A DNA stretch of 64,000 bases from Anagrus nilaparvatae (taxonomy: Eukaryota; Arthropoda; Insecta; Hymenoptera; Mymaridae), in contig JAKSXM010000278.1 in the NCBI GenBank assembly GCA_022575985.1, forward strand, positions 248,001 to 312,000, in the 5' to 3' direction. Below the pieces are notes generated by a model, which was not told the origin of the DNA, did not search any database, and worked only from the letters and a program-made list of their open reading frames with translations. Each line of letters begins with the position of its first letter. Within the stretch, counting starts at the first letter, position 1. This document shows, piece by piece, positions 22,690-32,638 of the stretch. A program made the position numbers and the translations under genes.

Positions 22690-23535
22690 TTATTTCTCTA
22701 ATTAATTCTAAACTATACCAATTTTGAAATTTTTTATATTTTATAAATTTATTAGGAACTAGTAATTCAATTAATTTTAAAATTATTAAATAAAATATAT
22801 TAACACATTTATTTAAATTAAATAAATTTTTTTGAAAATGTACTGACCAATCAACATCATTTATACAGTCATTAAATAAATTATAATCTACGTTATTGAA
22901 GTTCTTTGCTAAAGTTGATTGTGAAAGTGGCTGATTCATGGTGATTTTTATCAATATCTACTATTGCGTCGTCTTTATGAGAAAATAAAATGGAATCTTT
23001 TTCTGCAAATACTAAGTCCAATGTGTAGTCTTTTTTCGGATGCTCAGGATGATGTTGAATATATAGTTTAGTATAGTTTATACTAGTAAAATAATCCTTA
23101 AGCATATTAGAGATTTCAATATCTTTGGTTTTAGCCTTATTTAATAATGTAATTGATAGATGATCTTCAATCGACCATCTAATTTTTGGAAGATTAAAAT
23201 CATCACTTAGAAATAATTTATGATCCCTATACGTTGAAATTAAATTAGATAGACACTCAGTATAATAAATATAGTATTCTGCAGGGGAATTTGGTGGGAA
23301 ATAAGACCCGCCAAATATCCATTTTATATTTTAAATTGTATTTTTATAAATAAAGATTGAAAATTAGTTGTTAAGTTGCAATTATTTAAATCACATAAGG
23401 TTGCATGTAGGTATTTTTTAGTGGCAATAATGACTTTACCACCATGACCGTTTATCGTTAGCTTGTCCGATCTAAAAATATTATTATCATTTAAGCCAAG
23501 CTCTGAACTAGTATTCAGCTCATTGTTTGAGGAAC
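22690..23535 (-). pseudogene. LINE-4 endonuclease domain
   Basis: Minus-strand frames read SELGLNDNNIFRSDKL, then GGKVIIATKKYL, then GGSYFPPNSPAEYYIYYTEC, then FLSDDFNLPKIRWS (the GDFN motif with Gly replaced), then DYTLDLVFAEKD and the region of SDHH reading KNHHESATFTIN. This is the usual APE order of LINEs. At least one stop lies near 23345, and the frame changes near 22.9 kb. Confidence 0.8.
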
Positions 23536-23549
23536 TTTAGTGCCAACTA

Positions 23550-24318
23550 GTTGACAGGGTATTTTTTCTTTTTTTCGATGTAGTACCCAATTTTTTTCAT
23601 GAAAGTACGAATATCTAGAATTATTGTTTTCACTCAATATCTCCAATCTGATAATGTTTGAAAATTATTGTCTCAAAATTTTTTCCTTAAAAAATATTTA
23701 AAAAAATAATTTTTTTTCTTTTCGAATTTAGTACATAACTTTTTTCCATGAATGTATTAATTTAGAAACATTTAGAAACAGACTTTTTTTAAAACCGGTT
23801 CTTTAGCTTCCTAGGGTCTCAAATCGTGCTTATATGCCAAAAAAAAAACATTTGTTGAATATTGACTGCATTTAATAGTACATATTTATCCTAGATCGCA
23901 AAAATAAAGAATTTCCTAGTTTGCGCGTAAATTGCTATCCGAGGCGAAGCCGAGTTAAATATATGTTTTTATTTTTATTTTATAAATAAATACTGATTAA
24001 ATACTGATTATGGTTATATGCAAGTATATTGCCATCAACGTATGTTGCTTACATTATATGCATGCAAACTGACCGCAAGGCCTGTAGTCAATATGCTATC
24101 AAACTCTGCGAGTGCGCTTATTCCTTAACAGCATACTCTGTGTACAATTTGAAGTCATATTGATCTCAAGCTTCAAATGTAGAACTTGACAACATACTGA
24201 AGTCAGAAACGGCTACATCTTGAGGTCATATTGTACTAAATCATGAGAAATTTATAGCATATTCTGTACGCAGTTTGTAGTCAGTATGTCTGCATTTGGT
24301 TATTGGGGATCCTAAGTC
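23550..24318. other. Non-coding, dispersed repeat wording
   Basis: 23570-23800 repeats the 'gaaagtacgaatatctagaattat...cactcaatatctccaatctgata' wording seen at 1 kb and 20 kb. 24010-24300 is a little richer in GC. It holds two related blocks ('agcatactctgtgtacaatttgaagtcatattg' and 'agcatattctgtacgcagtttgtagtcagtatg') about 130 bp apart. No gene. Confidence 0.4.
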
Positions 24319-24319
24319 C

Positions 24320-25028
24320 TTAAGGTGGTAGATACAATTGGAGATAAAAAAACATGACTTTTTGTGGATAGGTTTTCGGGTAGAAATAATTGAGTTAAGT
24401 TTTTTAAAAATTGGAACTTTATTAGATTATAAGTTGCTAAATATTTTATTTTTATTTATTTTTTTTTTTTCCAAATGGCGCTGAGTACAGGTGCTCAAAG
24501 TTAGGCCTCGCTTTTCATGGCGTACACGATTGCAGCCTCCAACTTGTTCAGAAACATACCAAACCAAATTTTTTATGTTTGTGAAACATTTTTCTTCTAG
24601 ATTAATGGATTCAAATTTCGGAAAATGAAAAAATGTAAAAATTATTAAATTTTTTCAAAAATTGCAATTTTTTTCACAAGTTTTTTGAAAAAAAAAATGG
24701 GATATTTTTTGGAAAAATCATTTCATCAAACTAGAAGATAATTATATTTTAAAAATGTAGCCAAAAAATTAGGATGATATCTTAATTATTTTTTGAGTTA
24801 TCGTGTACGCCAATTCGAAAAACGTTGTTTCGAGAAAAACGCGTTTAAAGTTTCGGTGAAATGTATAACTTCTATAGCGGTGTCTCGCTTAATCTTCTAT
24901 AACTTCCTTATTATTCAAGGTATCATTATAAAATTTTTTTCCCATATTCTTAGGATGTTTTCGAACCCAAAAAAACAAAAAACAAAAAATCGATTTTGAA
25001 TAAGTTCCAATTGTATGTACCACCTTAA
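24320..25028. mobile_element. TTAA-flanked TIR element (MITE-like)
   Basis: Terminal inverted repeats ggtggtagatacaattgga and tccaattgtatgtaccacc (one mismatch in 19) lie directly inside TTAA on both sides. The element is about 0.7 kb and non-coding. TTAA target duplication is characteristic of piggyBac-type transposition, so I infer a non-autonomous passenger of such a transposase, though the termini do not start CCC. Part of another copy lies at 29405-29658. Confidence 0.8.
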
Positions 25029-25096
25029 GCCCAGATTTTTCAAAGTCTTTTAAAAGTATTTTATTTATTTATATATACTTACCTAATCAATCTATG

Positions 25097-25235
25097 TCTC
25101 ATTTGACCCCCCCCTTAAATAGAACAAATTTAACCCCCCCTTAAATGGGACAAATTTAACCATCCCCCTCAAATAGGACTAACCCCCCTTAAATAGGACA
25201 AATTTGACTCACCCCTTAAATTTCAATTTTTAAAG
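25097..25235. repeat. Short C-rich tandem repeat
   Basis: About five units of roughly 24-25 bp, of the form cccccttaaatagaacaaattt, precede the foldback element. Confidence 0.8.
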
Positions 25236-25261
25236 TACCACCTCCCTATAAACATTTTCCA

Positions 25262-27118
25262 TGTTATTAGCCGATCGCCGTTCGAATTAGCTTCCTAGCC
25301 CATATTAGGTGCCCTTAAACCTTAAAAAATCTTAAAAATCGTGTTTTTTGCGTTTTTTTTGTTGTTTCTCCGCACTGTAATAAGCTAATAATCTGAAAAT
25401 TGCGTAGACAAAAAGGACAGAATGAATTTTCAACCTTCATTGGTTTTAGACAATTTTAAGACCTCAAAAATTTATTTTTAATTTTCTAAAAATCGTTTTT
25501 TTGAGCATAAAAAAAATAGCCAGCTTTAAATTTCTTCAAATTAACCTCAAAAGGTAAAAAAAAGTATATTTTACTGATATCAGTCTTGTCTTGGAGCAGG
25601 AGCTCATCTCCACACCTTCAAAACACAAAAAACGCGTTTTTAGTCTCTGCATGATAAAAATGCAACAAATTTGCAAAAATTTGTTTTTGAACCTCCCTTA
25701 ACCTCTTTGAGAATCTATTTTTACGTTTTATTTAAAATATATTTTATTAATTATTGTTTTTAGACCCTTATGACCACTTAAGACCACCTTAAGAGCCCAA
25801 AAATTGATTTTACATTTGTACCTGCCTTTAATTCGTTCAAATTGGACTAAAAAAGCAAAGAAAATTATTTTTTAACGATATCAGTCATGACCTGGAGGGG
25901 GAGCTCACCGCCACCCCCTCAAAATTAAAAAAACGCATTTCTTTTCCCCTGCACGATTAACCCATCAATTCCTAAGAAGAAAATGCATTTGACAGAGCTG
26001 TAAAACCTATTCCATTTATAGCATTTGACTGAAATTACTAAAATAAAACAAAAAAAATTTCAAAATGGCGGACACTTATAAATGGCGGACCAATATGGTG
26101 GTCAGAAAAAATTAAATTTTGATATTTTTTGATATAAATAATTGTGAATGGTATTTTTTGAGTAGAAACTGTAAGTTATATTACCATAAAACCCAGGTTT
26201 TATTTAGGAAATTTAAACATGTTATGTGAAAAAATTAAATATTTTCGATAAAAATTCAAAATGGGGGATCAATATGGCGGACACGAAAAACTAAATTTCG
26301 TTATTTTTTAGTAAAAATTTGTGTACAGGGTATTTTTGGGATGTTCATTGCGAATATTTATCTATTTTTCAAAAACTCAAAATGGCTGATCTAATGTGGC
26401 TATTGAAAAATACAAAATTTCGAGATTTTGACGATTTCGAGCCTGAGAAGAAACTGTAAATAGTATAACCGTAAAACCGGTTTTATTTATCTGTCTATTT
26501 TTCAAAAACTCATAATGGCGATCCTGAATAGACACTGTAAGTTTCTTCTGTGTCCGCCATATTGATCTACCATTTTGAATTTTAATAAATAATTTTCATT
26601 TCTTATATAACATGTTTAAATGTCCTAAATGAAACCGGGGTTTTATGGTAATATAACTTAAAGTTTCTTCTCAGGCTCAAAATCGTCAAAAAACTCGAAA
26701 TTTTGAGTTATTCATCGGCCAGATTAGTTTCGCCATTTAAAATTTTTGAAAAATAACTTTATATTCGTAATTAGCACCCAAAAAATACCATTCACACAAA
26801 TTTTTATCACAAAATATCAAAATTTAATTTTTTCTGACCACCATATTGGTTCGCTATTTATAAGTGTCCGCCATGTTGAAATTCTTTTTGTTTTATTTTA
26901 CTAATTTGAGTCAATTGCTCTAAATGGAATAGGTCTTACAGCTCTGTTAAATGCATTTTCTTCTTAGGAATTAATGGGTTAATCGTGTAGGGGCAAAGAA
27001 ACGCGTTTTTTGAGTTTTGAGGGGGTGGCGGTGAGCTCCCCCTCCAGGGCATGACTGATATCCTTAAAAAATAATTTTCTTTGCCTTTTTAGTCCAATTG
27101 GAAGGAATTAAAGGCAGG
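25262..27118. mobile_element. Foldback element FB, copy 2 (truncated)
   Basis: This is a large palindrome centred near 26.54 kb. Wording from the left arm (cgccgttcgaattagcttcctag; 'ctggagggggagctcaccgccaccccctcaaaattaaaaaaacgc') returns reversed in the right arm (gtttttgagttttgagggggtggcggtgagctccccctccag). It aligns with the complete copy at 32636-35746. The right arm breaks off in 'ggcaggtatg' and joins an unrelated RT fragment, so its outermost portion is missing. Non-coding: no frame is conserved between arms. Confidence 0.88.
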
Positions 27119-27275
27119 TATGCTGATGATACTGCGGTATTCTCTGTTGAAAAAACTCGGAATTCAGCTAAAAATACAATGAATGATGCGCTTAATCTTA
27201 TAAATATTTGGTTCATTGTCAACAAACTGACTCTAAATCTTAACAAAATCACGTTTATTAATTTTGAAAGTTATT
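27115..27275 (+). pseudogene. Reverse transcriptase scrap (YADD)
   Basis: A plus-strand frame of about 53 residues begins GRYADDTAVFSVEKTRNSAK and continues through NIWFIVNKLTLNLNKITF. That is RT motif C followed by motif D (LTLN-x-NKT) of a LINE. It is truncated at both ends, exactly at the foldback junction on the left. Confidence 0.8.
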
Positions 27276-27279
27276 AAAA

Positions 27280-28930
27280 CAGCCTCCCTTATGCTTATGT
27301 GGTTCTCAATTGAAGTATATATTAATACGTGCTAAGTTTCTATTATTCATTTTTTAAAAGTTAAAACATATCAATAAACAATTTTAGTAAATTAATCAAA
27401 ACTATTACCTAAGTCCTTTGAAATTTTGATTTAGGTTTTTAATATATAACAGTTTTTGTTAATAATAAGCATTAATAAAGTGAATATGCAGAACTTTATT
27501 TTATGCGTAACATAAAGTAGATAAAATTATAACGCGTTTCATTAAAATCACTATAATTTGGTCAGACAAATCATTTTGTGAAAAAAATAACAGTGAACAT
27601 CTTGATTTAGTTTCCAAAACAATTATAAAAATTTTAAACTATTTTATATAGAAGGATGGAATTTGAGTTAAACATGGTAATTCATGCTTTACTCAGACTA
27701 TTTAACTAAAATTGATACTTAAATACTTTCTAACATCGCTATACATAATAAACATACACAATAGTACTTGCTATTTATAAGCATTAATAACGCAAAACTA
27801 TAGAACCCTATATTATGCATAATATAAAATAGATTTTATATTCAATGCATTTTGCTAAAATAGATATAAGTTTGGTCCGATAAGACACTTTTTAAAAGAA
27901 AAATAATAGTGAATATCCTGATAAAATTTCGAATACAACAGTACAAATTTTATATACATTACAGCAAGTTTTGCAAAAAATAACTTACCTTATGTCATTT
28001 TCCTGCGATGATATAACTTGAGTAAAACATGCTTCACTAAGACTAATATAATCTTAAATTGTTAGCCTAATCAATGACATACGTGCGCAAAATTTTGTAT
28101 GAAAAATAATGAATATCCAAAGGTATAAAAACATTTATATTTAAAAAAATTTATATTATATTTATTAAATTGTTATTTTTACCAGCTAATTTTAAATTTC
28201 AGATAACCTTAGTATTCATAGTGATATTACAAAACAAGGAAAATCTATTCAATTATTCAAAGTTACTTTTTTTAGTAACACTCAGTATGTTTCCAAACAT
28301 AATAGTTTGTATTTATGGATGGTTTTTGAATTTCACAGAAAAATTGCTTTATTTTACTTCAATTATTACTTGGTTTCTTATTCACTTTCAAGGTAAAAAG
28401 TTAGTGAAACTATATTTCTTGTTAAAAATTATATTACTTTTCAATGAATGATTATGGGCAGATTTTAAGAAACCAAATTTCTTACTTTATTTACAAACTC
28501 TGTGTGTTACCTCAATTACTCTAAAATTATTTGTAATAACAACATGGTATAATTTCTTTAATTCTAATCTTGAAGTATATATAGTAGGTCTTTTGGAGTT
28601 AAACCGCCCCTTTTAGTATATCTTTCCAATCCCAATCCATTTACAATTTTATGTTATAGAAGGATAATGTTAGAAGAAGATGATTTAATTATTTGTTTTA
28701 ATCAAAAGAGGGTGCATCAAAAAGCAAAAGTATAGCGTGGAAAATGAGGCCTTTTTTATAATATAAACTGTAAAACCGGTACTATTAAAGCAATGACCTT
28801 AAAGCAATTGATATATGCCAATTATGGATATCATAAACTCAATAGCGAGTTTGAAATTATTTCAAATATTTAAAGCTATATTGAAATGATTATGAATGTT
28901 TATAATTTCAATGTATAATTAATAGAAAAT
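27280..28930. other. AT-rich DNA without a clear gene
   Basis: A 93-residue hydrophobic frame at 28170-28451 (plus) has two possible membrane segments but no recognisable family. Two roughly 300-bp halves (27.4-27.75 and 27.76-28.1 kb) share wording (aagcattaataa; gtaacataaagtagataaaatt or gcataatataaaatagatttta), so this may be an old duplicated repeat. Confidence 0.35.
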
Positions 28931-28934
28931 AAAA

Positions 28935-29405
28935 AATTTAAATTTAAATCAAATATTAACTTGGTCAATATGGAACATAATCATATACAATATAATTTGT
29001 GCTTAAAAATGATGTAATTTTTTGTGAATCTGACCTAAAATATTTCATAATATTTAAAATGGTTTATTTCAGCTCTGTATAATAGCACGACCCATCATCA
29101 GTAAAGTATACTACTATACTTCTTTTTATGAACCAAAGATGTTAAAGATTTCTTAAATCCCATTTATACACCTTTTGTACCCTATTTCACTTTCAAAAGA
29201 AATCGCAGTTTATCTTCATCAGTGTTAATATAATAAAACAATATATGTATACTTTTATTTATATATATAGTAAATAAGTAAAATAAAATAAATGAAATAA
29301 ACAATTTTAAATATTATGAAATATTTTAGGTTAGTAATAAGACTATATTATTTTCTATATAATTATTTTCAATATTAACCAAGTTAATATTTGATTTAAA
29401 TTTAA
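28935..29405 (-). mobile_element. PLE-type terminal unit with hammerhead motif
   Basis: A 470-bp unit is bounded by inverted repeats: aaatttaaatcaaatattaa (near 28943) and its reverse complement near 29385. The left half contains the hammerhead-like motif (see 29061-29134). The right half (29240-29405) matches 46440-46605 in reverse complement. The unit resembles the inverted pseudo-LTR ends of Penelope-like elements and shares its layout with the palindrome at 58.8-59.8 kb. No coding part remains. Confidence 0.7.
29061..29134 (-). ncRNA. Hammerhead ribozyme motif, degraded copy
   Basis: Minus strand, open at stem III. The core CTGATGA and GAAA are present. Stem III GGTTCAT pairs with ATAAACC with one mismatch. 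The residue before cleavage is A (ATA instead of ATC). Stem I (AAAG/CTTT) survives with a mismatch at its base. Stem II (GGGTC/GAGCT) has one G-G mismatch and a wobble. One unpaired T follows the CTGATGA core, as in the two better copies. It is probably weak or inactive. Confidence 0.65.
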
Positions 29406-29658
29406 GGTTTTAGATCTAATTAGAAATAAAAAAAACATGACTTTTTGTGGATATGTTTTCGGGTAGAAATAATTCAGATAATTTTTTCAAAATTGTGATT
29501 TTAAATAGATTATGAATTGCTAAACATTTTTTTTCTTTTTATTTTTCCAAAATGTCGCCGAGTACAGGTGCTCAACGTCAGGCCTCGCTTTTCATGGCGT
29601 GCACGATTGCAGCCTCCATCTTGTTCCGAAACATACCAAACAAAATTTTTTATGTTTG
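29405..29658. mobile_element. Partial copy of TTAA-type TIR element
   Basis: This aligns with the left third of the element at 24320-25028 (acatgactttttgtggata; gagtacaggtgctcaa; 'tcaggcctcgcttttcatggcg'). It ends at 'tatgttt', where the BEL LTR begins. Confidence 0.75.
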
Positions 29659-29659
29659 G

Positions 29660-29944
29660 TGCGTAGTGGACTGTATTTTTATATATTAGCTTATTAATTA
29701 ATAGGAATTTGGTGATGTGAATAAATTAAATATAACTAATTATTTAGTAGCACAATAAAACTTAAAGTTTAATAAGGTGTGACTACTTTAATAGTTGTCC
29801 TAAGACTGCGGCACTGTGCCGCTTGAAAAGGCACGCGCTTATACACTCTGTGCACACACGCACGCATACTTATGAACCTTTATATCTATTATATTATTTG
29901 ACTATTATTAATATGTGTATTATTATACAGTGTAATATTTAACA
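29660..29944 (-). repeat. BEL element 3' LTR
   Basis: On the minus strand the text runs from TGTTAAATATTACACTG (29944) to CAGTCCACTACGCA (29660), with TG...CA ends and about 285 bp. It directly follows a polypurine tract aaaaggggggaaaa (29945-29958), as expected for a 3' LTR. The wording ACAGTCCACTA also occurs in the solo LTR at 33598-34030. No 5' LTR was found at the other end of the element. Confidence 0.75.
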
Positions 29945-30204
29945 TTTTCCCCCCTTTTAATTTATTTGCAAAGAAAATATATTAATAATTAAAAATTCAC
30001 TAGTTTATGTATATATTTAAAAAAAAAATAAATTATTATACACATTTTTTACAAAGATAAATAAATAAAATATTGTATACATTTTTTTTTCTAAACAGTT
30101 TTTACGTAAAATATATTTTAAAATTATCACACATATATTCTTTAAATTTTTTATACATAATTTTGATTAATTGCACTTTAACACAATAAAAATATTTATA
30201 AAGT

Positions 30205-30480
30205 GTCATCTATTTTTTTGAAAGTAAAATCAGTTTGTTTATGGGTCTAGTTAATTCAGTTGTAGCGGTTTTTAATTTAACAACTCTTACCAAACTATCA
30301 TTTCCTGGGCGAATTTCCATAACCTGTGCGAAAAGCCATTTAGCCGTTGGGAGATTATTGTCAAAAAACAGTACAATGTCTCCTATTTTTAAATTATTTT
30401 GAGCAAAATTCCATTTATTACGAGTTTGCATGGACTGCAAATATTCATGCAACCACGTATTCTTCCATTGTTGTAAAAAA
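30205..30480 (-). pseudogene. BEL integrase C-terminal region
   Basis: Minus-strand text WLHEYLQSMQTRNKW, then KIGDIVLFFDNNLPTAKWLF, then GNDSLVRVVKLKT and TRPINKLILL. This is the conserved tail of BEL/Pao integrases (chromatin or DNA-binding C-terminal domain). The frame continues from the integrase core only after stops near 30484. Confidence 0.88.
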
Positions 30481-30699
30481 TATTAAATTTTACGCCAAAT
30501 TTATAATGGAGGTTTAGAACTTAAATAATTAGGCTCAGGTAGAACATGAGCAGGTTTTTTTGATTTTGCTATTAATTGAAAAGGAGACAATACCTCTAAG
30601 TCACTAATATCATCATTTAATGGCAGAAGAGGACGCGAATTCAAGCAGGCTTCGACCTGTTCTAATAGAGTGTAAAAATGACTAATATCCCTTAATACC

Positions 30700-31440
30700 T
30701 TTTTTAAATAATAGCCGATTTAACGGCGGCTTCCCAAATGTCACCAAAATTTGGAGCAGAGGATGGAATGAAATGCCATTTTACATTTTCAAACTTTAAA
30801 GCATAAATTATTTCGTTTAAATGTTCTGAACCTTTAAAAAATAGATCAGAAATTTCTTTAGAAGCTCCAACGAAAGTTGTACCGTTATCGATGTAAATTT
30901 CTCGACATTCACCCCTAACTGAGATAAATCATCTAAAACCGGCTAAAAAATCTGAACTATTATAACTTTCCACAAATTCTATATGTACAGCCTTGGTAAC
31001 TAGACATACAAATATAGCTATATAAGCTTTATATGTTTTTATACCTCTAAATTTTGAAGCTTTGATGTTAAAAGATCCTGCATAGTCAATCCCTGAATAA
31101 GTAAAAGCATCAGTACTTGTATTAAATCTAGCAGCTGGTAAATTACCCATTTTTTTATACAGAGTACTTCCCCTATATCAGATATCTAGATGCATGTTGT
31201 ACAATTTCTTATAACTTTTTTGACTAAGTTGCGACCATTAACAATCCAATATTGTTGTCTTATAGTAGAAAGTGTGAGTTTAATAACACCATGGATAGTT
31301 TGAATACAATGAACATAACGAGTAATTAATAAAGACAAATTTGATGTGTAGAGAAGTATAAAAGGATGCATTTCTTCGAAATTTATCAATGCGTTGCATA
31401 AACAACCACCTACTCTCAAAAGATTATGTCTAAAAAATGG
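30700..31440 (-). pseudogene. BEL integrase zinc-binding and catalytic core
   Basis: The first frame reads LRVGG-like text, RQQYWIVNGRNLVKKVIRNCTTC (the HHCC-type N-terminal zinc region). The second reads MGNLPAARF, YSGIDYAGSF (first catalytic Asp region), KAYIAIFVCLVTKAVHIEFV and FLAGFR. A further stretch to about 30720 has YIDNGTTFVGASKEIS (second Asp with N). Several stops separate these parts. Confidence 0.87.
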
Positions 31441-31473
31441 ATCTAGTTTTAAAAGATTATCAGTTTTTTGTAA

Positions 31474-32510
31474 TCAATTATTCTTTCGCAATTGATGTAT
31501 TTGTTTGAAAAAGTAAAAATGTTGTTCTAAATATATCAGAGTTAATTTAGATCTTATTAATTCAAAAATACTCAATGATTTAATTTTTATGGAGTTAAAT
31601 TCGATATAATGACGTTCTTCAGTAGAATCAACGTTTTCGTGAAACCATGCGTTAGATAAAAATTTTGATTTATTGAATAATGGGGATTTAATTTTTATTA
31701 ATAAATTATAAATGAATCTTAGAACATATCCTGTAACTATAACCAATCTATTTAGACTTAAAAATTTATTGAATAATTCCCATTGATTAAATTTCTTGAC
31801 AATTTTTACTTCATGACAATATAATGTGATAAAAAATGAACTTATTTCAACATTATTGGGTTCAGAAATCATTTGAAAAGCATGGGATGAGTCAGATAAC
31901 CATTTTGGACCTTAAAACCATAAATTAAAATTTAAAAAATCATTCGATTTTAATCCACGAGATGCGCAGTCAGCTGGGTTATCGGCTGATTTAACATGTC
32001 TCCATTGAGCTTTTAGCACTAGGTCATCAATTTTTGAACATTGATTCGCTATAAAAGTAGTCCATTTAAAAGGATGTTCCCTAAGCTAATATTAAACGTC
32101 TTTAGAATCACTCCATAAATGACATTTCTTGACAATTTTTACTTCATGACAATATAATGTGATAAAAAATGAACTTATTTCAACATTATTGGGTTAAGAA
32201 ATCATTTGAAAAGCTTGGGATGAGTCAGATAACCATTTTGGACCTTAAAACCATAAATTAAAATTTAAAAAATCATTCGATTTTAATCCACGAGATGCGC
32301 AGACAGCTGGGTTATCGGCTGATTTAACATGTCTCCATTGAGCTTTTAGCACTTGGTCATCAATTTTTGAACATTGATTCGCTATAAAAGTAGTCCATTT
32401 AAAAGGATGTTCCCTAAGCTAATATTAAAAGTCTTTAGAATCACTCCATAAATGACAAGTATAGTTTTTTAACTTAATTTCGTCAACTATTTGATTTACT
32501 AGTTTTGAAA
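31474..32510 (-). pseudogene. BEL RNase H-integrase linker with duplication
   Basis: A region between RNase H and integrase typical of BEL polyproteins (CHLWSDSKD, then FKWTTFIANQ, then WRHVKSADNPADCASRG-like text). The block 31795-32127 is repeated at 32128-32460 with a few differences. The 333-bp length preserves reading frame. Confidence 0.8.
31795..32460. repeat. 333-bp tandem duplication inside BEL
   Basis: Unit 1 starts 'cttgacaatttttacttcatg' at 31795, and unit 2 starts the same at 32128. The two agree except for scattered single-base differences (for example gcatgggatg/gcttgggatg and agtcagct/agacagct), so the duplication is fairly recent. Confidence 0.92.
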
Positions 32511-32575
32511 ATAATACTACTGCTATATAACAATAATGATAAGAATAACAATAATAACGATAAAAATAAAAAAAT

Positions 32576-32638
32576 AAAATCTAATTATGCAAAACATATT
32601 ACAGACAATAATCATAATTATACTGATATCAATACAAA
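32576..32638 (+). pseudogene. PLE C-terminus, left part
   Basis: The plus-strand frame reads IKSNYAKHITDNNHNYTDINTK. PLE proteins have N-x-A-KH-L-x-x-x-H at this point after the GIY-YIG domain. It is cut by the foldback element at 32636. Confidence 0.75.

Larger units (their letters stand above)
20541..23545 (-). mobile_element. LINE-4, decayed non-LTR retrotransposon
   Basis: A minus-strand ORF2 remnant: APE endonuclease (23.54-22.9 kb), linker, RT (22.31-21.0 kb), C-terminal region (to about 20830) and a 3' end with an (AAAT)n tail seen as tatttatttatttattt at about 20541-20560. A CR1/L2/Jockey-type placement is inferred from the tail and the order of domains. Several frameshifts and stops break it. 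It is closer to LINE-7 than to LINE-5 in wording. Confidence 0.85.

Noticed and set aside
28170..28451. Hydrophobic 93-residue frame resembling a receptor fragment
   Set aside because: T-rich DNA gives such frames by chance. No conserved receptor motif.
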